DNA from: Thysanoteuthis rhombus
Lineage: Eukaryota > Mollusca > Cephalopoda > Oegopsida > Thysanoteuthidae
DNA: 64,000 nucleotides
Direction of reading: 5' to 3'
Assembly: GCA_963457665.1 (NCBI GenBank)
Contig: OY735213.1
Coordinates: forward strand, 55,488,293 to 55,552,292
The notes beneath the pieces were generated by a model. That model did no database searches. It saw only the letters and a program-made list of their open reading frames with translations, and was not told the origin of the DNA. Positions 44,850 through 55,281 of the stretch are shown here, in pieces. Made by a program: the position numbers and the translations under genes. Within the stretch, counting starts at the first letter, position 1. Every line of letters begins with the position of its first letter.

Positions 44850-44999
44850 CCAATTTGGCTCAGTCGGTAAGAGAGCCACCGAGCAATCACTTCGTCGTGA
44901 TTTCAAATCAAGGTAGGGAAATGTTCATTCTATAAATGTATTTATTTATTAGAAATAAGCCATGACGTATTTCCAACAAATATTTTCATAAATATGTAA
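44850..44999 (+). repeat. tRNA-derived SINE, 3'-truncated
   Basis: AATTTGGCTCAGTCGGTAAG (A box), then TCGTGATTTCAAATCAAGGT (B box-like). The body is lost after about 80 bases. Confidence 0.55.
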
Positions 45000-45185
45000 G
45001 ACTTGTTCATTTAGCTCAGTTGATAAGAGAGCCGTCTACTGATCAGTTGGTGGTGATTTCAAAATATAGTAGGGGAATGCCAATTTCGCATATCGGTTTG
45101 GTTTAACGTGACGGGACAGACAAACAGCGAAGAGTTTACTCCCCCTAAACTTGGTGAGGATTGTTCTTGTTCTTGTTACGGTAGA
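45000..45185 (+). repeat. tRNA-derived SINE, full copy
   Basis: CATTTAGCTCAGTTGATAAG, GGTGATTTCAAAATATAGTA and a body with TTTACTCCCCCTAAACTTGG, then TGAGGATTGTTCTTGTTCTT. Matches the minus-strand copy at 43565. Directly follows the truncated copy at 44850, in the same orientation. Confidence 0.6.
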
Positions 45186-45494
45186 AAAACAAAGTACAAG
45201 TCAGACTTTGACTAGAGTTCGACGACAAAAGAAAAGAGGGTTATTTCTGTTTGGAAAACAAAAAAATTATTAAAATAGAAGTTATTATTTTAAATCTATT
45301 CTTGACTCTTGCACCACCCTGTACGACGACAAACTAAGAAATATATTGACAAACGCTTGATAGATCTCTTTGTAGATATCATTATCAAATACGTCAGAAT
45401 AAGGGCCTCCGAAAAGGTCGAAAAAGCTTTTTTTTTAAATTAGAAGGGGTCTAGGGGAACACTGATGCCAATTTTCAAATCTGTAAACAAAACA

Positions 45495-45590
45495 GTATGG
45501 CCAGGAGCGTTAGGACTCATGAACAAACACATGGACACATGAAAAAGGATAGAACCCTTCGCCATTTATGATGTATACGGTTATTCAACA
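45495..45590 (-). repeat. Family B fragment, left end
   Basis: The reverse complement reads GAATAACCGTATACATCATA, AATGGCGAAGGGTTCTATCC and CATGTGTCCATGTGTTTG. Confidence 0.5.
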
Positions 45591-45599
45591 AAAAAACAT

Positions 45600-45650
45600 C
45601 AATTTTTAACGCCCCTTCTGTGCTACCGGATGAAATTTGAGAGCCACTGT
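45600..45650. mobile_element. hAT-like terminus
   Basis: GAAATTTGAGAGCCACTGTTT resembles the right end of a hAT MITE. The left end was not found. Confidence 0.3.
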
Positions 45651-45689
45651 TTTAGTGTCCCGGACGAATAGCATTGTGCTGAATTCTCC

Positions 45690-46190
45690 GAACGAATTGT
45701 ATTGATTCAGTTTCCCTGCATGAATAACACTGCTCTCAACTCTCACCCAAAACGAATAGAATCTAAACATGTTTTAATTGAACAAAACTTTTATTGAACT
45801 GGTCTATATGATCTTGACCTACGCTTCAGAATCATGGGTACTGTTAACGTCTCAAAATATTTTTATCATTTCATTGATTTGATATGTTACAGACAAAAAA
45901 ATAAATATACAAATACATGTGGCGTATCATCATAGTAGATTTTCGCATGCTCTGGTTCCTTATTCTTTCGTGTCCAGTTTTTCCTACAATTTTAAGTAGG
46001 AGAGGCTCCAGGATTTTGAACAGTCGGGAGGGGGTAAATTTTTTTCTATTTTTTTTTTTACTCCATCTGATTAATTCACCTCTTTCGACAATGAATACAG
46101 GTTTATATTTTTTCAAAGGTCAACACGTGATTACTTGAAGTTATTTGCATTTTTCTTATTGTTATTTCTTTATGTAGAGATTAGAAAAAA
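45690..46190. other. Intergenic, unassigned open frames
   Basis: Opposed frames at 45871-46138 (73-81 residues) have no recognised relative. Confidence 0.3.
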
Positions 46191-46194
46191 ATAT

Positions 46195-46745
46195 CTGCCA
46201 AAGATGTATATGTATTTAGTTATGTCTGTTCGTCTGTTTACACGATATCCCCGAAAGCACTGAGTAGATTTCATTCAATTTTTTTTTTTTTTTTTTTTTT
46301 TTGTGGAAGGGTGAATAATGGGGGTTTGAAATATATTGTGCTGGGGCAAATCCAGAAATTTCTTCAGATCAAGAGATATTTTTCCGTTTGTTTTCTTTGT
46401 TTTTTGTTGTTGTTTTTTCAATTACATTTATATATATACTCATGATTATTCACACGAGATCTCTATAAGTTATAAATTAATTCCTATAATATATTCTAAG
46501 GTGACAATAGGCTCTGGAAGAACTGATTAAATTTTGAAGCGGATCCTTGCAAAATTACCCCCTCTACATCACAGTTGCAAGTTAAAACCACGTAATATTG
46601 CCAATTCTTCTTCCCTGCCTGCAAGATATCTCCAGGGGTCATCTGTGAATTTTCGATAATATTTCGTGGAAGGGTGGACAATGTGCTATAAAAGAACTGA
46701 TTAAACTTCAAGCGGATCCTTGCACAAGAACTCCCCCCTGACAAT
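46195..46745 (+). repeat. Family E repeat, copy 2
   Basis: GTATATGTATTTAGTTATGT, CACGATATCCCCGAAAGCAC, then AGGCTCTGGAAGAACTGATT with AAGCGGATCCTTGCAAAATT, and again at 46665-46740 GTGGAAGGGTGGACAATGTG with AAGCGGATCCTTGCACAAGA. It is interrupted by an ATATAC-rich segment at 46320-46495. It shares the internally duplicated layout of 29985-30370. Confidence 0.6.
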
Positions 46746-46793
46746 GGCGTTGACAGAAATATGCGTCTTCTTCGTGCTTTTTAGTTTAAAGTT

Positions 46794-47270
46794 GTGCTTT
46801 GCCCGAGCAGGATGGGTGGCTACGGACTCCCTACCCCTGGATTCGCGCCTGGTACCAGCAATCAGCTAATAAAACAAAACAAAACAAAAATACGTAATGG
46901 TCAGCTTCATAGATTTCCCCACCGGTGCCGGTGTTCAACACCGGCTCTTTCTTTTCACTTACTATTGTTTGAACCTGCGCTAAGATGCGTTAGCAGGAAC
47001 ACTAAGAGCAGGGTACCCCAAGGACCAAGAAAGAGGGCCCGAGAGTTTCTTGAGTTGAGTTATGTATCGAAACTTGATACGGTGTGTTCTTTGATAAAAT
47101 GGTTCGACTCTATCATTCACCGGTGGATGAATATAGAATGGTGTGCAAAAGGGGTTACAACATATGAAAGCAGGATGGTTAAAAGACGAGGGTGTTTGTG
47201 TAGTGTGTACGGGGAAGGCAACTTTGCATCGCCTTATGAAATTCCTCTCGAAGACCCTGTTCTTAAGTAG
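46794..47270 (+). CDS. Unassigned 158-residue open frame, doubtful
   Basis: The longest open frame not made of simple repeats. It begins MLCPSRMGGYGLPTPGFAPG, which overlaps a tRNA-like or LINE-tail-like segment ending in (AAAAC)n, so the true start is doubtful. The later part (SKLDTVCSLIKWFDSIIHRW, then ESRMVKRRGCLCSVYGEGNF) resembles nothing I know. No signal peptide, membrane segment or splice sites are evident. A 9-bp-arm palindrome (GCCGGTGTT/AACACCGGC) sits inside at 46927-46945. It is most likely chance or repeat-derived. Confidence 0.12.
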   Translation: MLCPSRMGGYGLPTPGFAPGTSNQLIKQNKTKIRNGQLHRFPHRCRCSTPALSFHLLLFEPALRCVSRNTKSRVPQGPRKRAREFLELSYVSKLDTVCSLIKWFDSIIHRWMNIEWCAKGVTTYESRMVKRRGCLCSVYGEGNFASPYEIPLEDPVLK

Positions 47271-47279
47271 AGTATATCA

Positions 47280-47930
47280 AAACTAAAGAGTGAGACAAGT
47301 GAAAGAACACTTCATGTATGACAATTCATATTCTCACCCGATTTACTCCTGCGACAAAGTAATTTTAGCCGTCAGGTGAGAGATTCAAACCGAACAAGTG
47401 CGTGGGCCGTATCGCTACAGATAGATAACTAGGCCCCCACAACTTTGGCTCCACCTTTTTGTCGTGGTATCGCAGTTCACGTGATGTGCACCAAAATTAA
47501 TCGAGCACTTTGTCGTATGAAAACATTTTCGTTTATATCTAAGAGGCGGAGTTGACTGATTTGCACACACATTCAACTTCTAATACCGATAATGAATTTT
47601 AAAGGGAATATTTTTTTAATTATCTCTATACATTCAACTATTCTAGCGTACTTTGAGCCGGTTTAGACTGTTTTTAGAGCCTTTGCACTTTGAGTGACGG
47701 GGATAATTTTTTAAGCAGGGACGACTGGAGCTATACCCAATGTATAGGCGCTTTTCATTGTGTGATTTACATAGAAGTTGCGCCTTGACACAGAAGTCTC
47801 CAGTGCCGAATTTTAGCTCAATTGGACAATCTCTGAGGCAACTTCGTCGAAAGAAACTGTGAATGATGCAGACCCTCATGCAAAATAGGTTCTATGAGTA
47901 GATCTTCGCTTCGCTCCAATGATAACACTA
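47280..47930. other. Intergenic, nothing recognised
   Basis: No gene or repeat placed. Confidence 0.4.
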
Positions 47931-47937
47931 CCTCTGT

Positions 47938-48036
47938 TCCATTATAGTTGTTACATTTGCATAAATGTTTATCCAAATGTGATAACTTTTATGGGACACC
48001 TGGTGATGGTGATGATGGTGTCGATCGTGATGATGA
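47938..48036. repeat. Palindromic element with GAT tail, copy 1
   Basis: ATTATAGTTGTTACATTTGC and CAAATGTGATAACTTTTATG form a hairpin of about 20 bp arms with a short loop. It is followed by GGGACACCTGGTGATGGTGA and a GAT-rich tail. Other copies are at 49090 and 49390, in the opposite orientation. Confidence 0.6.
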
Positions 48037-48039
48037 AAG

Positions 48040-49085
48040 AAATGGACTTTTTCCTAACGGGATGCTCTCCAAGGTAGTCTTGCAAACTATTATAACTATT
48101 GCGTGTTCGATCCCCACAGAAGTCTCCCATATTCGTAGCCGCTTACTCGACAAAGCTAGGCTTAATAATACCTAAACTCACTACGGTAAGCGTAAATCAA
48201 ACCTTTTTACACCATTGCTAGTATACTTGGTAACTTCTACATTCCCTTTACGTAGAGGCATGTGCAACAAACTCTTCTATGGCTTGCAGCAGTAATCGTC
48301 TCTCATCACTCAAGTTGAAGAGACTGGAGCCGATCTGGTGAAAATGATAGAATTGTCTCATTGTATTTAGAAAGCTCGCTATATTTTGCCCAGCCGTCTC
48401 TGGCCTTCAATGGACATCAGTACAAACTACAAAAACACCTGGAGAAAGCATACCTCTGCAAACGCCGTGCACTGGATCAATCAAAAACAATTTCGTGGAT
48501 CCGCTACAAAATTTAAGTAGTTGTAGCATTACTGGTTGAGGTAGTAGTGGCAGGAGGAGGACGCAGGAAGATGAAGATAATTATGTAACATAATCAGGAC
48601 CGAAAAATAGAAACCTCTGAAAAATGAATGCTTAACACGTCATTTTTTCTCGATTTGATTAAATGTCTGTTCCCTCACTGACATTCTTTTCCGACATTAT
48701 TCTGTTGTTAAACATGATAGGACCCGGTCGGTCAACTGAACAGTGTCTCATACAAATGTGTTGAATGCATGAAAAAAAAAACGCAATAATATCTCCCAAA
48801 TCGGAAACAAAAACCTGGATCCACCCAAAAATGTAATCACATCTTCTTCATTTCATGGCCTACGCTTCTACAAAATCTCATCGGATACGTATACTTCTCC
48901 AACTTCGAGACCGAGGTAATAGATAAATGAAAATTAAGTGAGGAAAAAAGAAATGATTATTTTCAAGCTATCATTCTCTTTCCTGAATGAAGGAGGTTTA
49001 AATTTCGGCCCAGTTCCACTCCCAAGAGCTGCAACAAACAAATGAGCTGATTGAAGAAACATTATCTCCCCAAGCGCTTGTAAGA
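48040..49085. other. Intergenic, nothing firm
   Basis: GTGTTCGATCCCCACAGAAG near 48102 is a good B box, but a matching A box is not clear. The rest is unassigned. Confidence 0.3.
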
Positions 49086-49089
49086 TCAT

Positions 49090-49160
49090 CATCACGACCG
49101 ACACCATCATCATCATCACCAGGTGTCCCATACTAGTTATTACATTTATATAACCATTAA
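49090..49160. repeat. Palindromic element, copy 2 (half)
   Basis: CATCATCATCATCACCAGGT, GTCCCATACTAGTTATTACA and TTTATATAACCATT are nearly identical to copy 3. The second arm is missing and (TTC)n follows. Confidence 0.65.
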
Positions 49161-49177
49161 GTGTTTAGTCAATAAAT

Positions 49178-49259
49178 TTCTTCTTCTTCTTCTTCTTCTT
49201 CTTCTTCTTCTTCTTCTTCTTCTTCTTCTTCTTCTTCTTCTTCTTCTTCTTCTTCTTCT
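49178..49259. repeat. (TTC)n microsatellite
   Basis: About 27 TTC units. Confidence 0.95.
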
Positions 49260-49384
49260 GTAAGTCAGGAACGCGGAAAGAAATATGGGAGTGTTCAGTG
49301 AGGATCGGACACACAACAGTTATGATAGTTAGCGAAACTGAAGCATCCTAACAGAAAAAAAGTTTATTTCTTCCATCATCATAA

Positions 49385-49486
49385 TCATCATCACGAACGA
49401 CACCATCATCATCATCACCAGGTGTCCCATACTAGTTATTACATTTATATAACCATTTATGCAAATGTGATAACTATTATGGGACA
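49385..49486. repeat. Palindromic element, copy 3 (complete)
   Basis: TCCCATACTAGTTATTACAT and ATGTGATAACTATTATGGGA are arms of about 22 bp with two mismatches, separated by about 16 bases. The left flank is the CATCATCATCATCACC tail. The arms end 20 bp before the RTE open frame begins. Confidence 0.65.
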
Positions 49487-49507
49487 GAGCTAGTATCATT
49501 CTTTTTA

Positions 49508-50400
49508 ATGGTAGTAGAAGAATTGGTAATCTGTGGTTTAACGTATGCATACCTATGGTTTAAGCTCGTAGTCGGTGAATTCCTGAGCAACTGTGGATTT
49601 GCAGACGACATCGTTTTTGTTGCTGAGAATCTTGATGATCTTCAAATAATGCTAGACGAACTGAACGAAGAAAGCAAGAAAGTTGCTCTTCACACGGACC
49701 TCAGTAAAACGAAAGTCACAAACAGCAAACATGTTGAGGACAAAGACAAAACGATTAAAACCGAAAACGCGGAGGAGAAGAAAGTAGACCACTACTTCTA
49801 CCTAGGACAATGAATCTCCATGAAATTTTCAAAGGAGGAGAAATCAGGTAAATAACCACTCTAAGTTGGCCAGCTTTCGGTAAATCAAGCTCAACCTTCA
49901 AGAACAAGAAAATTCCATTGGCCCTAAAAAGAAGGGTACACAACCAGATAGTCACTTATAGAGCTGAATCATGGAACCTAACCAAAAGATTGACTCTAAA
50001 ACTAAGAACCATGCTAGGTGCACTAGTGAGAATCATGCTCAAGATCACGTGGAGAGATATCAAGTCAGCACAGTATGTTATAGAGAAAGACAGGAGTTAG
50101 AGATATCGTAGAATCCATAAGAAAACTCAAATGGCAATGGGCTGATCATGTTGCAAGAATGTCGGACAACTGCTGGATATTACACCTCATAACGTTAATC
50201 CCCAGAAATCATATGCGGAACTGTGGCCAGCAAAAAATAAGATAGCGTGACGAACTTAACAAGTTGAGAAAGTATTGGCTCCTCGCCGCCCATGATAGAA
50301 TTAATTGTCTGGCGAATTTTGGGGAAGGTCTGTGTCCAACAACCAACACTAAAAGGCTGTTAAAGCTGCTGCTGATGATAAAGATAAGGACGATGATGAG
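49508..50400 (+). mobile_element. RTE-type LINE, 5'-truncated, with FADD motif
   Basis: Encodes the end of the reverse transcriptase and the C-terminal region. GEFLSNCGFADDIVFVAENL contains the catalytic FADD, then DDLQIMLDELNEESKKVALH, LSKTKV, HYFYLGQ. After a stop and frame changes come the LxFGKSSSTFKNKKIPLA-type region, YRAESWNLTKRLTLKLRTML, GVRDIVESIRKLKWQWADHV, ARMSDN, DELNKLRKYWLLAAHDRINC. It ends near GCTGCTGCTGATGATAAAGA, a decayed RTE tail. The endonuclease and most of the RT are absent. Confidence 0.8.
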
Positions 50401-50404
50401 AGTT

Positions 50405-52505
50405 CTAGAGAGACTCCAAAAAGTATTTTGTTTTATTGAAAAGTATAATTAAACAACTTATTCATGAAAAATTACCGCAATAATGAAATCAAAAGTCTGT
50501 CTATTGTTCTTTATCAAAACCTCAGTTTGTCATGTCAAACGCATTATGTTTCTTCAGTCGTACCCTGACGAATTCATAGTGCACAATATGATAAAGAACA
50601 AAAGACATGCGTTTAATTTTATTATAGCTTTTAATTTCCGATGAATAAGCTGTTTGATCTTAGTTTTTAATTAAAAACAAGTTTGGAGCTTTTGTATGCT
50701 GCCTTAACACCGTCATAGATTCATGTGTGCCAAACCAAAGATTACTGAAAAGTAAAGATGAAAGCTGATGTCAAAATGACTGGCTGTGGAGCCATGCAAT
50801 GGCGACGCTAGTCCGACTGCATCCCTCCTATATATATCTTAAGATTATTTTTTAAAGATTTTTTTTTTAGATAAAGTTTAGACTTTTCAGGGTCCCCCCG
50901 AAATATTGTGCCCCATGAGATCCATCCCCGCAGTTGCAGAGTCTACAATGAGTTCGATCCTCATTCGATGGCCAAGCTAAGTAGCCATCGGCTGTTCTCA
51001 AGGCTTCAGTAAATATTGACTCCTGGAGATAACCTTCCCATAGTTAAACGTCACATATCATCACAAATTACGCATTATGTTTTGAAGGGTCGCCCATTCA
51101 TCATTATTTGAATGTGCTAATGTATTATCTCTTAAATCTATATTTGGTGAATTCAATAGGCAATATGGAAACACGAAAGTAGGGAAATTGGATTGTATTT
51201 ATTTCCGTTACATGGTTTCTCTCGTAGTCAAATGTCAAATGGGAAAAAATAACAATGGTTAAGGGTATGATGCGTGGATGAATTATCATCATCTACGGAC
51301 GAAAAATGGACAGTGAAAATGAGAAGGGTTTTAAGTGTGTGTATGTAGTTACATCCAGTGACTATGTTATTGAGAAAAATTGCGTGTGTATGCAGCGTAT
51401 GTAAGTGTCAGATGTTGTATGTATACTGTTGGAAGGAGAAGTCGGTATTTGCTGCGTGAATCTGTTTAGAGTATAGATAGTGTATTTTTCATATTTAGAT
51501 TTTTAAGATGCGTCGGTTTTATATTTTGATACTTCACCAACTGTTAGAGAGGAAAATGTATCCATATTGGTGTTTGCTGTGTGAACATGTGTGTGGATAA
51601 TCCAAGATTTAAAAAAAAATTATTTGTAAACGTTGTATGGAGTTTTTAGCCGTCGTCACCAGATCAATTGACAGGAACTGATTTTCTTTTATAAATCCTT
51701 CTATTTATTTCTATCTAAGCGCCATTTTCAATATCAGATGTGGGTGGGTGTGAAATACCCCCGGCATTGTGCACACCTGATGTGTATACTGGTGTATAGA
51801 TAAAAAAAGAAATCAGAGAATTCATGGAAGACACAGAACATAACAGAATTTTTTAAAAAGACGATAGAGTCGAAATCAGTTCTACTCAAATAATCCGATA
51901 AGGACGGTAGAACACTCAATGTTTACGTTATTTTTTTATTTTTATTTTTTTTCATTTGTATTGTAATTGTGTAGTTATAATATCAATTGTAATTCTTCAT
52001 TTGTGTTTGTTGGCAAACCAAGTTCAGACTCGGACTGAGGAAATGAATTCAACTCTTTTTCCCAGCTTTGGGGGTAAAAAAAACAACAAAAAAAACGTAT
52101 GGTAAAATGACGCCACTTAGTATGTTCGTCGTCACTAAGTCTACTTGACAAGTTGCAAAAATGTAGAACTCTGAGACGAGGAGAACCACGTAATATGTTA
52201 ATCCTGTGCTGAGACGGCCGTTGCCATGGCCAGCGTAAGGGCACATTTAATGCTAATAACTCTTCATGCTAATAATTCTTCATTACCCCACAACAAGCGT
52301 GATAATGCCCAAGTACCCGAGGGACACGCAGTTGTTGAAAAGAACCGTTATATCCGGGATACCCAAATTATTTAGAGGCATTCTACTTCGCCTCAACAAG
52401 CTTGACCCCTCTTTCAAATCTCTGTACACTTTTATATAATTTGTGGATTTTACAACCACTTGTCAAACTTCTGACAGCGTGTTAGGTGATTGAAAGTTGA
52501 AATCT
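50405..52505. other. Long intergenic stretch, nothing firm
   Basis: A B-box-like ATGAGTTCGATCCTCATT lies at 50948. A moderately GC-rich stretch at 52050-52250 (GCCATGGCAACGGCC in reverse complement context, ACTAAGTGGCGTCATTTTAC on the minus strand) looks like an unplaced repeat. Confidence 0.35.
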
Positions 52506-52514
52506 TATATAGGT

Positions 52515-52705
52515 CGAGGATCGAGGGGTCACCCTGAATAGTGACAGCCGAGTAACAGCTTTGACACTCCGTTATATATCCCCCAACCCCACTGTCGGAA
52601 TACCTATATCTTTTTGAGCCCCTCTGCCGGAAATTGGCAGTGGACGCCTATGCCTCGAAATCTAAGCCAACATCAGGCTCCTGCTTAACCGTTGAGCCAT
52701 GATGG
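52515..52705 (-). repeat. tRNA-derived SINE, minus strand
   Basis: The reverse complement reads GCCATCATGGCTCAACGGTT (A box), AAGCAGGAGCCTGATGTTGG, CTTAGATTTCGAGGCATAGG (B-box-like). This is a group distinct from the SINE at 43.6-45.2 kb. Confidence 0.55.
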
Positions 52706-52709
52706 CAAC

Positions 52710-53380
52710 AAGTACGAATAATAAATCTCGTCTAACATTCACTCGCAGAGGAAGGATTTCCCTGGAACAGTCTTGGAGTTTTCGTTTTCCTTGAGCCGGT
52801 GAGTTTACAACTGGATTATAATACGCGATATTGACTTTTTTTTATAGCTTTCAAACCATTATCAAAACATTAGTTGTCAGTAACAACCACAAATTGAAAA
52901 AATTAAATGAGTAACATACTATATTGCTAATTCCGTTCTAGTACAGACTAGCCGATATGGGAAACGTCTCCCTCCCTTGTGTCTAGAAGCTAAGCAGTAA
53001 TGTTGACGTTACGGTAGAACCTGATCTATAAGATTTCCCTAAACTGACCACTAGAAGGATCGGCAGCACAACTTGGCGAAAGTGATTCGATTGGATTTCT
53101 GAATGTGGAAATTTCACAACCGCGCGCACTCGAAGTTAAAAATGGCGCATGTATAAAATAGATAAATACGGGAATTCATGAATAAGTACAGATGTGAATA
53201 CATAAAATATAAGTTATACTGCTATTGACTTGAATAAAATTAAATTGTTCTGGCTCGCTTTATAAATTTTCGATAGATTGCATGTCTACGTGACGTTAGT
53301 CCAGTGGCGTTTAGTAGCAGCCAGTGCAGGGTTCGACCCGATAACTATGAGAACGGGCGAAGTTTTTTTCTTCTTTTATT
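52710..53380. other. Intergenic, nothing recognised
   Basis: No gene or repeat placed. Confidence 0.4.
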
Positions 53381-53381
53381 A

Positions 53382-53385
<4 letters not shown>

Positions 53386-53445
<60 letters not shown>
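53386..53445. repeat. (TA)n microsatellite
   Basis: About 60 bp of TA. Confidence 0.95.
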
Positions 53446-53449
<4 letters not shown>

Positions 53450-53889
53450 AATTTTGCAGGCTCATGACAGCCCGGGCTATGTCTGGGCTTGTCATGACCT
53501 GGCGCTTGCAAGTACATCAGCTGAATTCCATTTCGGGACCACCTTCGCTAAATTGTACCTAATCGGCTTTCTCCCTAGTCTACAATCACCGTTCCCCAAT
53601 AAGCAAGGTGAAACCAAATAAAAACATCTGCAAATATCCAAGTCGCCACCTTCATCACCAGGCCATGGGCAAATCCGTAAAAGCTACAACAGCCACTAAT
53701 TCTCTTAGTCATGAGTTGTATCGTCATCACCAGAAACAATTTTCTCTCCAACGATTATAATTATATCACAAGTAATAAATAACAGAATTACGTGCGGAGT
53801 GGCCGTTTCATTATTGTGCAACAACCGGGATGTAAGTAAATAAGTAGTAGTAGCGGTAGTAGTTCTAGTTGTTTTTTAATGCCATGCTT
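53450..53889. other. Spacer upstream of the KLF10/11-like gene
   Basis: No gene recognised. Confidence 0.35.
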
Positions 53890-54035
53890 CTTTCATAGCA
53901 GGTCCACGTGCTCATCTAGGTCTGAACACAAGCTGATCACATGATAATTCATCGTTGATTGGTCGAGCCGAAGCTGCCCCGATTTCTGATTGGTCCAATT
54001 CATTTACACGCCTACGTCACTCGATGTGGTTTCCC
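53890..54035 (+). promoter_or_regulatory. Promoter-like segment upstream of KLF10/11-like gene
   Basis: Within 140 bp lie an E-box (TCCACGTGCTC), a second E-box-like GATCACATGATAA about 30 bases on, two inverted CCAAT boxes (TTGATTGGTCGAG and TCTGATTGGTCC), and a CRE-like CCTACGTCACTC. No TATA box is clear. It lies about 1.2-1.3 kb upstream of the start codon, leaving room for a long pyrimidine-rich 5' leader. Known KLF10/cabut genes respond to sugar through Mondo/Mlx E-boxes; whether these E-boxes have that role is inference. Confidence 0.35.
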
Positions 54036-54039
54036 ATCG

Positions 54040-55221
54040 GAGGAGAGTTCGGTTTTTCCTTCCTCTTTGTCACTCTTTTTTTCCTGTCTTTTACACCAAA
54101 TCAATTCGAGTTTCCATCAATAAATGTATGTCACTACACATGTTCAATTGTTCGCATACCAAGTTAATAGTATTTCTATATTAAAACAACAAATAAAGTT
54201 CCGTATCATGATTTAAAAAAAAAAAATCAATACACCGGTGGTGCAAAAAATATTCTTTTCAGCAGAACGATTTCCACCAGACAGGTGGTTTGATCAACCT
54301 TTTTTTTTTACTTTCCTGTGTGTGTCTGATATATAATGTTCTATTTGCTCATACCATTATTTCTATTAATTTTGAAAAGATACAAACAACACCATTGAAA
54401 TACATTTATAACATAAAATAATCCTTTTGCGTTAATTCTAATTATCTAGGAAAAACAATCACGACTTACTAATTAATCTAGAAAAGAGAATCATGCAAGT
54501 TTTTAGGTGATCTTTTCTCGATAGGTACGTGACTAAAATTGAAGTCACTAGCACAAAGAGACTGCCCTCAAGTTGAGGACAATCTTTTTGTAAATAGTTT
54601 GTTCGTATGTATGTATCAACAACGACGAGTTAAGCTTCCCCATTTATTTACTTCACTTCTCCAGCACTTTCCCTGGTTTCATGTAAATGCGACTGTCTTT
54701 TCAAGTGTTTTTTTTTTTTTGTTACTAACGCATAGTTTGTTTGTGCTTTTTCGTGTTTTTTTTTTCTCTCTCTCTCTCTCTCTTTTTCTGTATATCCCTC
54801 TTCTCACTCTTTCTCCCTGGCTGGTATATTAATTCTTTCTACCTATCCATTAAAAAAAAATCAATCCTCTCTCTGTCTCTTTCTCTCTTTCTTTCTCGCA
54901 CTCTCCTTCTATATATCACTCCCTGTCTTTCTCGCTTTGGATCGTTCATTACTTTCAGCCCCCTCCTCCTCCTTTTCCTTTTATGAGACGTTGTTTTTGT
55001 TTCTCCACCCATCACGCTAATTCTCAGCTCCTACCCTCAATGTCCCTCCTACTTCCATGTCCCCGCTTGCCGGCTTCTTCTTCCTCCTACTCTTGTCAAA
55101 GCGACAACAGAGACGCATTGGCGTGCTTTGCATGAAGAAGTCATTCCTCGTTTCTCTATTCTTTTTCCCCTCATTTTGCTTGGAAAAATAATAACACGGA
55201 TCAAAACTTGTATCAAAAAAT
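54040..55221 (+). other. Probable 5' leader and upstream region, pyrimidine-rich
   Basis: CT-rich runs at 54763-54785 and 54870-54900 and a CCTCCTCCTCC stretch near 54963 precede the start codon. The base composition of 54950-55200 is less AT-biased and lacks repeats, as expected for a 5' UTR. The transcription start cannot be fixed from sequence. Confidence 0.3.
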
Positions 55222-55281
55222 ATGCACGACATGGACAATTACTGTCCACCTTCGCCTCCAGCCACGCCACCAAACTTGGTT
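55222..55281 (+). CDS. KLF10/KLF11 (cabut)-like transcription factor, exon 1
   Basis: A 20-codon first coding exon starting at ATG 55222. The peptide begins MHDMDNYCPPSPPATPPNLV and ends at a consensus donor (GTT then GTAAGTAAA) in phase 0. The SPPATPP motif resembles the start of Drosophila cabut and other invertebrate KLF10/11 proteins. These are nuclear C2H2 zinc-finger repressors induced by TGF-beta or nutrients. A second ATG lies three codons downstream; the first is chosen because it is upstream and in a fair context (AAAAATATGC). Joined to the exon at 61400 it stays in frame. The identification comes mainly from exon 2. Confidence 0.55.
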
